Below, piece after piece: positions 35,201 to 47,405 of a stretch of DNA of 64,000 nt (its first letter is position 1; every line of letters begins with the position of its first letter). Where the stretch lies: assembly GCF_048773025.1 (NCBI RefSeq), contig NC_133562.1, positions 26,641,001 through 26,705,000 of the forward strand. The letters are read 5' to 3'. The notes below the pieces were generated by a model. That model did no database searches. It was not told the origin of the DNA and saw nothing but the letters and a program-made list of their open reading frames with translations. Made by a program: the position numbers and the translations under genes. This DNA is from Camelus bactrianus (Eukaryota; Chordata; Mammalia; Artiodactyla; Camelidae).

Positions 35201-38200
35201 AGTGTGCAACAGAATGAGGGGCCGGAGCCCGGCGGGTCCCCCCTGCCTGTGACCGTAGGACAGCGAGTGACCCTGGCCTCAGTCCTCTCGCTCCGGGCAC
35301 CACATCCCTCTCCTGGAGAGTGGGGCCTCTCCCACGTGCCCCACAGGCCCCTGTGCGGATGGGGGCAAGTTCCAGGTGGAGATTCTCAGCGGCGGCTGGG
35401 CCCCCGGAGCGGGCACCGTGGGTGGCAAAGGGCCTCAGCTGGGGTCCGGTGGCTTCAGGAGGGTGGCCCAGGGCTCTCAGTCCCTGTGGCCTTCGGCATT
35501 GGAGGCTTGTTTTGGATCATTGCTCTTCTGCCGTCGGCCCAGACGGAACCAGTTTGGTCAGTTCCAGAGCGTGTCCTTGGCTGCGGGAGGGTGAGGGCCC
35601 TTCCAGACAGAGGCCGCCTGGAAGCCGATGGAGAGAGCCCGCGGGAAGGATGCAGTTGGTGGGCGGGGGCGATCGCAGGGCCTTTTATGACGCCGGCCTC
35701 ATGACACGCCAAACGTGGCCTGACAGCTTTTACAGACTTTCCAAAGCAGGGCTGTTTGTTTTTCCACCTTATCTTTGCCTTTTCACTGCTGCCCTAGGGA
35801 GTTGACTCAGTGCACCAACGGAAACTCTGCTGGGGGGCAGGTGTCGCTGTCACTGGGACCCTGGGTCCACGTGTCTGAACCAGCCGCCCAGCCACACCCA
35901 CGGGCCACCCCTGGGGCCGCTGTCCCCGGCAGGAGAGGCCCCCAGTAGCCGCCCCGCGCGAGTCTGAGAGGTGCACGCTCTTCAGAGCAGCCGCCGTCCT
36001 TGAAAGAGGCCGCAGGCCACGTGCAGGAGGCGGTCGGGGCGGCCCAGGGGCAGCGCAGGCGCAGCTCGGACGCAGGTGCGGGCCCTCACCTGGCGCTGGC
36101 ACTGGCTCCCCCATTGTCTTTGCTTGGTCCTGGTGGTTTCTCGCACTGGAGGAGAGGTTGTGCGAGAACAGCTTCTGAAATCTGAGTCCTCCGTTTACCG
36201 AACGCTGATGGCTGTTTGTCTCTGTTTAATTAAAGTGAGGACAATGGGTAGTTTCTGCCAAAGGTGACACCTGGAGTCAGGTTACCGTCTGAGGCTGGCA
36301 TGTGCAAGCTGGGTGCTGGCAGCTGCGTGTGTGTGTGTGTGTGGACTTTGTCCAGCCTGGTTTGCTTTAACTCACAAAGGCAGAGGACGTGACTGTGAGT
36401 GGCGAGGTTGACCCAAGGGCAGCGTGACTTAAGGACACATGCCCGTAAGCACGGGCTGTCAGGGTCACCTTTCCCTCTGGTGGCCCATGACCCATTCTCT
36501 CCGAAGCACTGAGCTGTTGCAGCAGGAACACCCACCCGACTACGTGATTGGAATCGTGGGATGGAGGAGAAGGCATCTCCTCAGAGCACGTTCCCTTTAT
36601 TTTATTGCAGAATTAGGTAGAAACAGCACCGTTCCCACGGTCCACCTGTCCCACCCTGATTTGTAAGGAAGTGTCCCTGGGGCTCAGGGAACCCCGGTCT
36701 CCCCTGCTGGCTGCAGCCACGCAGACTGTGCGTGAACTTCTTGTCCCCGTGGTCACTCAGTGCAGGTGTTCCTGGGGTGCTGGTTCTCCTGCGGCCCCTG
36801 CAGTGAACTTCAGAAGTCTGGAGGTGGGGTGCCTAGACGGCAGGGTTTCAGCTGAGTGAGAAGCGCTGTGTCCTGGGAATCACAGCCACGTGGACACGGG
36901 CTGTCCAGACCCACGGCCCAGCTAGGGTGGGAGGGGCATGCTGGGCACACCTCTGCAGGAGGGGCCCGGGTCACAGGGGTAGGAGGGGGCACATGTGAGG
37001 TCAGTGTGTGTGGGCCCCCCTGCCCTCCCAGGTGGCTGGAGGGCCTGTGTTTGCTCTTGGGGAGCCTCTGGCCATTTCTCCTGCTGCCACTTCCACAGAC
37101 GCTGGCTGGTTCTGCGTCATCTCGGCAAGGACGGACGGACGGACGGGTGCACAGAGTGTCCTGGGATGCACAGCTCGGGGGAAGGGCGGGGGCGTTGAGG
37201 ATCCGGTGAACCTGAGTTTAGATGTGGCCTGGGGGCTCCGTGTGCCCAGGGCCCCCTCGGTGGTGCTGACCCCCACCCCCGGCCGTCCCAGAGCAGGTGC
37301 ACGGGCTCTGGGGCTGGGCTGGTGATGTCACTGCTCCACTTCAGTTCTCAGTTGTGCACTGGTTGTCATGAGTCCTCTGTGGAGGTTGGGAGCTGGACTG
37401 GCGTCAAGTCCCCGTGGGCCCAGGTGGGGCAGGGAGACCACTTCCCTTCCTTCCAGGCCAGACTGGCAGAGCCCAGCCCGTTCCCATTAGGGGAGAGGGC
37501 CTGACCTTTGCCCCGGCCTCTGCCTGCCACTGCGTGGTGGCCCCCTGCCCCCACACACCCGGGAAGAGGCACGTGCCTCTGCCCTCCCCTAGCCCCAGGC
37601 CCCGCTCCCTCCCACACCTGAAGCAACACCCTGGCCTGCGACCTCGTTCAGCCCCGGGTGGGGAGAGTTGCCCGGGTTTCTGGGAAAGGTGGCATGGAAG
37701 GGGCCAGGCTACGTCTGGTTTTCCTTAGTGGGGCCTCCCTCCAGGTCGGCCATCTGGAGCCTGCCCTTATGTCTCACTTCAGAGGCCGAGGGACCGCCCT
37801 CCACAAATTAAGAAAAAGCCCATTTAAGCTACCCACCTTGTCCCGGGGTTTGAAGGCCGGAGGGCCACCTGCTGTTGGTGGTGGCCAGGCCCACCCGCAG
37901 GTGTGGGGACCTTGAGGAGATGCTTCAGGGACACCTAACCCGTGGGCAGCACAGAGCCCAGCTGATTATCAAATCCGCAGGGACGCTCACCCTGTCTGTT
38001 CCCGTCCCGTCGGCCGTCAGCGCCCCTGCCCGCCCACCGCCAGGTGGCCCACATGGCCCCGCATCCCCCATCTGCGCTCCAGGGTGACAGCTTCCAGAGT
38101 GGCAGCTCCCCCCAGTAAAGGGCCGAGGAAGTGTCCTCAGGGGACTGGTGGGTCTGCCCCACATCCAAGGCTGGACGTCTGCAGCAGGTGGAGAGGAGCA

Positions 38201-41200
38201 GCTTGGTGGGTCTTGCTTTCCCTCACAGCCTGGGTCCCGTGGCCGTCGTGGGGGTTAACCGTGGGGGTGCATGGAGACCGAGGTTCTGGGTGATCAGTGG
38301 TGGGAACTGCAGGACTTTTGAAGGGAAGCCACTGCTGCTTTTTTAAATCCCCTAATCAATCGGGTTCCCACAGCACTTGAATTACCAGAGTGTATTTTCA
38401 CCCGCAAGAGGTGCTCGTTCAAAAAAGCAGACAGCAGCAAGCTCCCCAGAATCTGTCTCTACTGGGGAGCAGCGGCCGGGGGCCGGATGACCCTGCCCGT
38501 CCATCTGGGAGCCCAGAGGGGGTGGAGTTAGACACCCCCAGGGTCTACGTGCCCCAGACCACCCCCTCCAGCCCTGTCTAGTCTCCATAACTGGGTCTGG
38601 AGCAGGCGTGGAAGCCGGGATCAGGGGCCCCCATCCGGGCTGTCACAGCTTCAGCTTTGTGATGGTGAGGCGTCCTTCTCTGACCTGCACAACCTAACAG
38701 GTGCTTAAAGAAATGACAAGTCCTTGTTTGTTACCCTTGATGGGGTGCTGGGGGGCCAGCTTGTGGAATTGGGTGCAGAGACGCAGAAAATGTTTAAGCC
38801 TCATTTCTTGCACAAACAGCACTTCAGGGTTAAAAATAGATGAAGAGAGAAAGTTTTCATTTGGTGAGGAATTCCGCCGGCTGCCGAACGTTGAGAAAGC
38901 GGTGGACTGAGACCAGCCAGTGTCTCAGACGCTGGTCACCAGACCGTGGGCTCCAGGCTGTGACCTTCGGTAGCCTTCTCAGTCACAGAAGGAAGCAGGT
39001 GAGGTCACGTGGGCCTCACGTGAAGGGCAGTCTGCCCGTCCGCTGAGTCCCTTCCGGAGAAACCAGAACTGCAGCGAGGCCAGGCCCACCCTCAGCTTGC
39101 AGGAAACGCAGGGCCGGGGTGACCTGGGAGATAATTCCGGTGTGGTCAGTGGCTTCCAGAATGGGGAAATTCTTACTCGGTGAACAGAGCCCCTGTGGTT
39201 TTCAAATAAATTGCCAGACAAGGAGGAGGAGGAGGAGGTCCCTGCATGGTAACGGGACTGAAGAGATGGATTAAATCAACGTGGTGGGACTTGATTCCGA
39301 ATCAGACGGTCAGACCGTAATCAAACAAAACCAGAGCGAAACTTGTAAGACAGGGACCTCTGAGCACTGATTACACATTTGTGTGCAAGTATGATTGCGT
39401 GTTTGGTTTTCATTAAAGAGGGATGGCTAATGTATTTTGCGGTTGTATTTACAAAAGAAGTCTGTTTCCTGAAGATGCAAATTGAAGCATTTTCAGATGA
39501 AGTCACGTGATGTCCGAGGTGGGCTTTGCATGTGAGCTCTGGGTTCAGGGGCCGGGGATGGAGGCCCAGCGACCGGGAGCTGTTTCCCATTGTATGGTTT
39601 GCCCACTGTGTTTCATGGTCCACAGACAGCTCACTGGCCTGCACCATTCTCTCTTCCAACACCCGATGGCTCAGGACTCACCCGCGAGTGGCTGGTGTGG
39701 CCGCCTCAGGTTCCCCTGTCCTGTTTTTGCATAATGTCCACCCATGATGATGCCTCTAAAAGTCCCGTTTGGGCGTCCCCAGGGCTTTGTGAAAGCTTAG
39801 AGGGACCCTGGAGGTGATCTGGCCGCACCAGCCCTCTGGGTCAGCTCCCCACCCCGGGTCTACCCGACCCGATTGGGTCTGAGCTCCGCTGAACAGGCCT
39901 CCTCCCCTCCCAGGATGCAGGGCTGACCAGCCAGGGACTGATGGGGGCCTGCAGGGCTGCTTCGCTGGGACCTCTTTATTTGGTTCTTGGGGGCAAGACA
40001 GTTTAATTCCAGTCAGCAGACCGAAGGACCCAAGCTTTGACATGGCTTTTCTGGCTGCTGCAGCCAAGACCCGCTTTCCATTTTAATGCAACATGTGTCT
40101 GTCTTTTCTTGAACGTAATCCCTTGTCATCCAGCCTTTAATTCCAGTTTCTGTTTACCAGCCCCCCATGGTAAGCATCTCAAACATGGGGAATACCCTCA
40201 CCTGTCAAAAGGGAGCCTTGTTTCAGAGATTCTCCCAAATGGCAGGCCTGCCTTCTCCAGGCCCCTGGTGTGCACCCGACCAGGGCTCCCCGGCCGCCCT
40301 CTGCAGGGAGACCCCTGCTTGGGGAGGGGGCGTGGGGAGGGGGCCAGCGGCCTACAGACCCGGCCTTTGGCTCCTGGGCCTCCCTCAAGGGCCTTCCTTT
40401 ATTTCCACAGACACACAGGCCCTGCTTGGGACACCCTCAGTCCTTGGAGCTGGCGGCCAAGCCCATGGGGCCTGGTTTTGATTTGTGCACTGTTTGTCCA
40501 GGGCCCGCCCGGCAGGGGCTGCCCCTCGCTGTGTGTCACTGGACAGACGTGTGAGAGGACGGAGGCCCTGGTCTGCCTCCGTGTGTCCAGCGCGTGGGGC
40601 TGGGGGGGACGCCTCTGCCGGTCTCTTCCCTGACCCACTCTGAGCCCGATTCCTCCAGCTGAAGTTGGTCCGTGGTTTGTCCTGGAGCCCAAGAAGGCAC
40701 CGTCCTGTCCTGGGCTGCATGGCCATCCCAGCAGGGCAGGCTGGCGGGCTCCTCGGGCCCCTCCCGGGACCCTGAGCCCTGCGCTCAGGACAGATCCTGG
40801 CCCGGGGGGGCCTGCCCCTCGGCCCATGCTGTTGGCACCTGAGGGTCTCTGGCTGTGTGGGGTGGCTTTGCTGCCCCTTGGTTTCAGTGGGGCCATCCTG
40901 GTGGGAGGCCTGGGCTGGGGCAGGGTGGGCCTGCAGGGCCAGACGCTGCCCGGCTGGGCCCCCTGGAGTGGCCTCACCTCCCTGCTGCAGATGCCCTCCT
41001 TCTGCTGAGAGCTGACCTGGCCCGGGGTGAGTGACGGACGTTCTAAAGAGGGCACCGGGTCTCTGCTGGGCCACAGGTCACCCCGGTCTGCTCCGAGCAT
41101 CCTGCGTCACTCACGTCAGGCTGGGCCACTGTCCGGAGGCTGCTGTTGGGAACTGGGCGTGTCTCTGAGAGCCGGGGCCCTGCCCCACGAGTCCTCCATG

Positions 41201-43089
41201 CCCACCATCCTTGGGGCGCCTCATCATCGTGATGTGAAATGCCAGAGTTGGGCTGAGCCCCCTTCCCATCCCGTGCCGCGACGGTGAAGGGTCGGGCTTT
41301 GTGCTCTGGGACTGGGGCCTCTGGACCTCTCCACCCTCCCAGGAGGCCTGTGAGATGGCCACTGCCCGCCCACTTCACGGGGCTGGGAACTGATGCTCAG
41401 AGGGGTGGAAAATCCCACTGACATGGAGGTAAAGGGACGGGTGGCCCGGTGACTCCTCGCCCCCACAGTCCCACTCAGGAAGCCCCTGCTGTCCTGCAGT
41501 GATGGCGCTGGCCCAGGTGGAGACCCCCGTGGTTTCCTCCAGAGCCCCCCAAGGCCGTCATGCCAGGGGTGGGTCTGTGAGGGCCACGTGGGACCCCCGC
41601 CTTCCCCGTGGTCCTCGTGGGAGGAAACACCCCAGTAGGAAGTACTTGATACAAAGAGAAACCTGTGTAAGATGGGATTATAGAATGAGCCATACACATC
41701 TCCCTCTCAACTTAGGGGACAAGCCCCTCCACCGGCCTGCAGTGTAGACAGCTGGTGGGGGCGGGTCTGACAGCAGGGCCGAGACTCCGGTCTGGGCAGC
41801 TCCCTGTCCCCGCCCGCAGCTCCGGCATCCAGTGAGCCGGCTGCGTCCGGCCCCAGGCAGGTCGGGTCACCTGCAGTCCTCCTGGTCTGACGTGCATCCA
41901 GGTGCCACCTCCCTCTTGTTTTCGCCGCCTGGGAACCCGGAGCCCGAGGAACAAGACGTTTCTGGATGTAACGGAGGTTTCACAGCACCCGCTTTTCCTT
42001 TCTGGTCCAGTGATGAGCTTTGTTCTTGTTTTTGTGTTTGCTTCCTGGTTCTGAGCTTGTTAACAAGGACAGAAGGCGGGCGGACACCTGCTGGGTTCTG
42101 GGACGCCTGCCTCCCAGGATGGGGAGCCAGCTCCCCTGGAGGCGGGGCTCCCCTGCCAGCAGGACACAGCCTCCCGCTCAGTGCGGGGCTTGTGGGTCCC
42201 TCTGGTTCCTGCAGGGCCCTGGCAGGTGGCCCTGAGCCTGACCCGCGTCCCTGCCCTGCACGCCGGGCCCCCTGCTCCCGTGTGCCTGCAGCTCCTGGTG
42301 TTGGAGCCCCGAGCCCGCGCTCCCAGCCTGGCCACCTGCCCTGGGCCCACGGCAGGGTGTGTGGGGGCAGCTGCTTCTGGACAGGAAGCCCCTCCATGCC
42401 CCCTTCCCAGCACAGTAAGTTCCACCCGAGGGGGACCTGCAGCGGCCCCACTGCATGCGCTTGGCACTGAGCCTGTCCCCGGCGCCCTCCTCCATTTGTT
42501 TGCTTCCGTCCTCGTCCCACAGCAATGGGCGGTGACGGTTTCCTGGTGCGCGTGGCCTGCCGCTGGCCCCTGCCCATCACTTCCTGGGGGCGGCTGCTGC
42601 CTGGGACCTCTGCCCAGCCAGCCCCTCTGGGGACAGAGGAGTTGACGGAGGAGCTGGTCTCCACCACCTGTCCTGGGGACACCTCCCTTCCTCCTTCCAT
42701 CAGTGTCTGTGTCTCAGAAATCTGAGTGTCTGGGGGACACATCAGCACAGACAGAGCCTCAGCCTGAACCAAACCCTCACCATGGAGTCGGGGTCAGTGT
42801 GCCATCACTGTAGCTCCCTAACTTCGGGGCAGGGCATGTACTTTTTTTGGTAACCCCCGTGATCGCTGCTCACATGTGACAGCATTAAGAAGATAATCAG
42901 TTTGGTCCTCACGTCCTCGCTCTGGGGGACACGGTCTGGCTGGCCGGGTGCCTTTGGGGACAGTTCCCCCTGAGTCTCACAGCTCTTGGCTGGTTACTGC
43001 ATTTGTGGTGGAAGTTGCCAGTCCCTTCTGGCATCCACACACGGGGCTTGGTGTTTATCTGTCACGTCCCACATGCCAGGGGCTTCTCT

Positions 43090-43215
43090 GAGCTCTGCGC
43101 GTGTGTCTCCTTCAACCCTCCAGTACCTCCACTTCCCAGATGAGAAAACTGAGTCACAGAGGTCGCTTCCCGAGGTCAGGCTGCTCGGGCCAAGACCCAG
43201 GCATTGGATTCTAAT
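43090..43215 (-). repeat. MIR SINE
   Basis: CCACTTCCCAGATGAGAAAA, CTGAGTCACAGAGGTCG and CCCAGGCATTGGATTCTAAT are the MIR core in reverse. Confidence 0.65.
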
Positions 43216-44219
43216 CAGGGTGCTCGACCCCAGCCTGCGCCCCTCCAGGACATGTCGTGCGAGCTTAAATCTGGGGAAATTACAGAGCAAACCCCGAATG
43301 GTTTTCTGGAACCTTCTAGCCGAGCCAGGAGAGGAGCATTTGGCCAGATGGGGGCTTTAGGGGGCTGTGTCGGCAGTGACGCAGGAGCCCCTAGGGCAAA
43401 GCAGCGGCGGGGCGGCCTGGTCACGTGGTGGTCAGTGATGGGACATCACAGGTACCCAGGCCCCTCCACTCCTCGGGGTGTTGCTGTCTCTCCTGCTTTG
43501 CTTTGTCCCCATTTGTTTGCACAACCTGCTGACGAGAGTTTGCAGCTCTTAATGAAGACGCAGGCAGTTTGGAAAGGACCAGGGGACGGCTCAGTCCCCC
43601 CGTGCTGGCCTGCCGTTGCAGGCGGCGGTCCCCATCAGTGCCGGTGGCCCCTGCAGGGCTGAGACCTGCTGCTGTCTCTCGGTGGTGGGGCCTCAGGGAG
43701 GGCCAGCCGCTCTGTTCAGTTATGAGTTACGCACAGGGCCCACTGGGCAGACGTGTTGTGTGCGCTCCTCACACACTCAGTGTAACGCAACATGGTGAGC
43801 GCGGCTGCTGGACCCGAAGGAACAGCAGACAGTAGACGGTGCTTCTAGGAGGGCACCCGAGTCCCGTGACGGCAGCGGGGAGGCCAGAGTGCCACGCCGG
43901 GAGCTGGAACTCCATCTGGGCCGACCCTGAGGTATTGTGCCGCCTCCTGCCAGCTACAGAAGTAAACTGTGCTCTAAGGAGGAAAGGAGAAAACGCCCAT
44001 AGAGGAAAAAGTAAGGAAAAAATATAAACGAACGTTCAGAAGCCAACCGCTGCCTCGTCCACCCGCCGTCTGGCCAGATGTTTCCGGGTGTGTGTTCGAG
44101 TGGGAGTGAGTGTAGGTGTGATCACCCACCCTTCCCCGGGGAGCGGGCTTGTGGCCAGTGGGGGCAGGCATCACGGCCCCTCTCGGGCCCCCATGGGCCT
44201 CTCTCTCGGCCACATGGTC

Positions 44220-44315
44220 TGTCCTGTGTCACTGAGGCATGTGGCCGCCCTCCCAGCCACGTGATTTGTCCCGTGTCACCGAGGCATGTGGCCACCCTGT
44301 TAGGCTGTTGTCTGT
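44220..44315. repeat. 48-base tandem duplication
   Basis: TGTCCTGTGTCACTGAGGCA plus TGTGGCC recurs 48 bases later as TGTCCCGTGTCACCGAGGCA plus TGTGGCC. Two units are seen, with a few differences. Confidence 0.8.
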
Positions 44316-45859
44316 TTTGTGCTTGGTGCAGTGAGCACCCTGTCCGCGTGGACTTAGGGATTTTCTGGTCATTTCCTCAGGAGTATCCCTCATGTTGCTA
44401 AGTCACCAGCTTCAGGCCTTTTAAGGGATTTTTATATGTACAGACACGTTGTTTTGTAAAATGGATCAGCTTACGTTTCACCAATACTTAAAAAAAAAAC
44501 AATTTAAGATTTTAATCTCTGCTGTTCTAATAGGAAAAAAATCTCATTATCGGGGCCTGTCTAACTGGAGCCCACCGTGGCCAGCATTGATTGAGCACCT
44601 CCTGTATACAGGGGCAGTCTGAGCCATCAGTGGCAGAGCCAGCGTGGGGCCCCGGGGAGGGTGGTCTGCGAGGTTGGGGAGATGCAACGGGTGGAGTGCT
44701 TGGTGGTTCTGCGCCCGGCCCAGCTGTCAAGCCTGCAGGGAGCCCCCAAGAACAGTCAGCCCCGTCGGTCCCCAGCCCCCTCTGTTAGAGGAGACCACCT
44801 CGGCACATGTCTTTGCCAGGGAAGAGTGGACAGCCCGGGGCCCCTCTCATGTCTGCACGGAGGAGGGGGCTTCCGGGTCCTGCGTCTGGGGCTGAGCTCA
44901 TGACCTCTGGGGTTGGGGACTGGCCTGGGTATGTGTTGTGTGGTTGCAGGACAACATCTGTGACCATCGCTGAAACAGCCTTTATCTTCATCCTCCATCC
45001 CTTCATTTCACACCGTGGGGACCACATGAGCCAGGTGCCCAGTGGGGGCACTCACCGGGCTTGGGAGTGGCGTCAGCACAGAGCCAGGGGATCTGTCTAC
45101 CCACCCGGAGCGTGTGTCCCGGGCTGGGCCACAGAGCAGGGTGGAGATGTGGTGGGCAGGCAGGGCTCATGGAGGAAGGCATTCAGGAGAGCCATGACAG
45201 GGGCCCCAGGGTTCTCCCCTCCGTCCCTGTGACAAGACCGCACACCCCTCTGAGACTGGGCATCCCCACTTCTGACACCACAGAGGTGACTCATCCTCAC
45301 AAAGCTGGGGGTGCATCTCCTGAGATACTGTGCCTGCTCCCTAGACTGTAACTAACACAGCCCTCACCACATGCACACACGCGCACACACATGCACAGGG
45401 GAGGGTGTGTGAACCAGAAAGTAATTACAACCTGACGCTTTCCCCGCTGTTGGATAAGCTTTAAAAAAAAAAAAGAGCAGATAAAATTGAAAATTCTCTC
45501 AGTCATTAGCTGGCTCATTCACATCAGCGCTGACAATGATGATCGTCATGGTGGCCGGCGTGGACTGAGCGCCTTCTGTTTACGAGCACATTTACACGTG
45601 CTGGCCCAGGGCATCACTTCATCCCCCTTGGAATCACGTGCTGTTGGTTCCCAGAATCGTGTCCCCTGTGTGTGGAGTCTTAGCGCCGAGAGGACCTGCT
45701 AAGTGGGTGACCCTCCAGGTGGGGAGGTGGCTGGTAGTGGCGGCTGTGACTTAATGTTTACGATTAAGCTGCAGAGAGGCCGCGGCCCCTCCCTCTCCAC
45801 AGGGCTTGCAACGTGTGGGTGGCAGGAGACTCCAAGTGACCGTGTCTTGTCATTTGCAG

Positions 45860-45912
45860 GCTCTGCGGGCCCCCTCGCCGGCCACATCTCTGTGCTGTGA
45901 CAGACCGTGCAG
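45860..45912 (+). CDS. TNS3: Small upstream tensin-3 exon linking C1 to the phosphatase domain
   Basis: Fifty-three bases lie between TTGTCATTTGCAG and a near-perfect donor GTGAGT. Entered in phase 0 from the 32241 exon it reads ALRAPSPATSLCCDRPC and ends two bases into a codon. The exon at 47234 completes that codon with G (Arg) and continues PATWSPT into the main ATG with no stop. The segment is Pro/Ala/Ser-rich, like the linker between C1 and phosphatase domains in other tensins. Alternatively it is an untranslated leader exon lying 1.3 kb before the start codon. Confidence 0.58.
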
Positions 45913-47233
45913 GTGAGTGTCGGTCACCCTGGATCCTTGGGGTGCCCCTGGCCGCGGGCAGACCTCCCAGCATTACCCGTGGTCATTGAGATGTCGTCTT
46001 CAGTTTTAAGATGAATGCTTGAGGGGGCGTCACGCCATGGCGCTGTCTCTTTTTCTGGGTGTGATTGCCCAGCGTTAGAATCCCTGACTGTGGAAATGCT
46101 CAGTAAATAATTACATAGCCGCAATTTGATGGTGAAATGCAATTTGGGACGGGGGCCAGGGGTGAGTTCCAGAACGGACTCCAGCCCACGGAACACGCAG
46201 GTGCCCAGGACGGCCCCAGCCAGCACCCCACACGCACGGGCCCCCAGGGAGATGACAGTTGTCCAGGACACACTGCTGTTTTTTAACACCAGTGTCAAAA
46301 ACCACGTGACTTGGTTTTCAAAAAGGAATCAAAACTCTTTCACATCCATGTCTGGGGCATAAGGTAGAGAAAAAAACCTTGGCCATTGTGTAGATTTGAA
46401 TAAACCCACTTTGAAAGGTTCATGATGTTGAGTATTTGACCTTGTAGTAGATATCTCTCAAACTTGTCTTTGTTGTTTAGAAATAAATGTAAAACTGTTC
46501 ATCCCTGAGGCCACCCGCCTCCCCGGGGCCTCTGCTGGGAGGCGACCTCGGGCTACGGTCCCCCGTGCAGCGCGTCCTCGTGATGGGAAGCGGGGCACTG
46601 CCCGGGCTCCCCGGGCCTCCCCACACCAGCCAGCTCTGGCCAGGGGCTGGCCTCCACCACCGGCTTCATGCCCTGGGCGTTTCTACCCCCCTCCCTCCCT
46701 CCCCAGACCCCATCCTCCGGTTCCTGCCACCTGCCCTGGTCTGCTCGCCCTTGGTTCCTGCAGACGTTAGCTCTCACCTCCCGCAGCTGGGATTCCTCCC
46801 CAGCCCGTCCCTGGGCCTGCGGCCCCCACACCTGGCAGGGGCTGGTGCACACAGGACTAGCCGCCGGCATAGATGCCTCCACCACCCACCCCACACGATG
46901 GGCTGCTTCTTCGCAGCTCCCTGCCACGGGCCTGACGCCCTAGAGTGAGGAAGGCTCCTCCCTCCAGGGTCCCGGCTTCCTGAACCCGGCCGGCCCGCTG
47001 CAGGCGTCTCCATCAGGCCCGCAGCGCTGCCGGGAGCCCCATGTCCTCTGCATACGCCCTGCCCCAGTCTGTTAAGGCCACTGAGATGCGGGCCCTCCCA
47101 TGACGGGAAGTACTCAGACTGTGGACAGGAACCCTGCAGGTGCCGGCATCAGGTCCGGCGTGCACAAAGCGAATGTCCCCCCTCCCCTGGCCCTGGTCCT
47201 CAGGGCCTCTCCTGAAAGCCGCCCCTCCCCCAG
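45913..47233 (+). other. TNS3 intron before the start-codon exon
   Basis: Nothing recognised apart from a pyrimidine run near 46686-46706. The stretch 46280-46500 is AT-rich and of unknown origin. Confidence 0.45.
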
Positions 47234-47255
47234 GCCTGCGACGTGGAGCCCCACC

Positions 47256-47405
47256 ATGGAGGACAGCCACGAGCTGGACCTCACCTACATCATCGAGCAC
47301 ATCATCGCCATGTCCTTCCCCGCCGGATGCTCCGAGGAGTCCTACCTGCACAACCTGCAGGAGGTGACATGCATGCTGAGGTCCAAGGATGGGGACAACT
47401 ACCTG
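47256..47405 (+). CDS. TNS3: Tensin-3 first main coding exon (residues 1-50)
   Basis: The exon runs from 47234, after a CCCCCAG acceptor, to 47405, before the donor GTAAGC. The ATG at 47256 lies in a strong Kozak context (ACC before it, G after it) and opens the product MEDSHELDL, the usual tensin start. Residues 1-50 form the beginning of the PTEN-like phosphatase domain. SFPAGCSEESYLHNLQEVT at 20-38 matches human TNS3. The 22 bases upstream of the ATG are open in the same frame (PATWSPT) and can be entered in phase from the small exon at 45860. The Met could therefore be internal in a longer isoform. Compared with remembered human TNS3, residues 13 (I for T), 15 (H for R), 19 (M for V), 39 (C for R) and 45 (D for H) differ. 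Confidence 0.93.

Larger units (their letters stand above)
32280..45859 (+). other. Large GC-rich TNS3 intron
   Basis: No exon was recognised in 13.6 kb. Contents seen are a triple repeat of CCCAGCCCTCAG near 34007-34040, (TG)n at 36328-36343, (ACGG)n at 37128-37146, (GGA)n at 39223-39238, a MIR at 43090-43215, a 48-base tandem duplication at 44220-44315 and CA-rich DNA at 45365-45396. A 40-base echo links 32473 and 34724. 33785-33940 is an AT-rich island of unknown origin. Confidence 0.45.

Noticed and set aside
40385-41100. Two overlapping minus-strand frames of about 230 codons
   Set aside because: Overlapping frames in GC-rich intron with Pro/Arg/Gly-rich composition and no domain.
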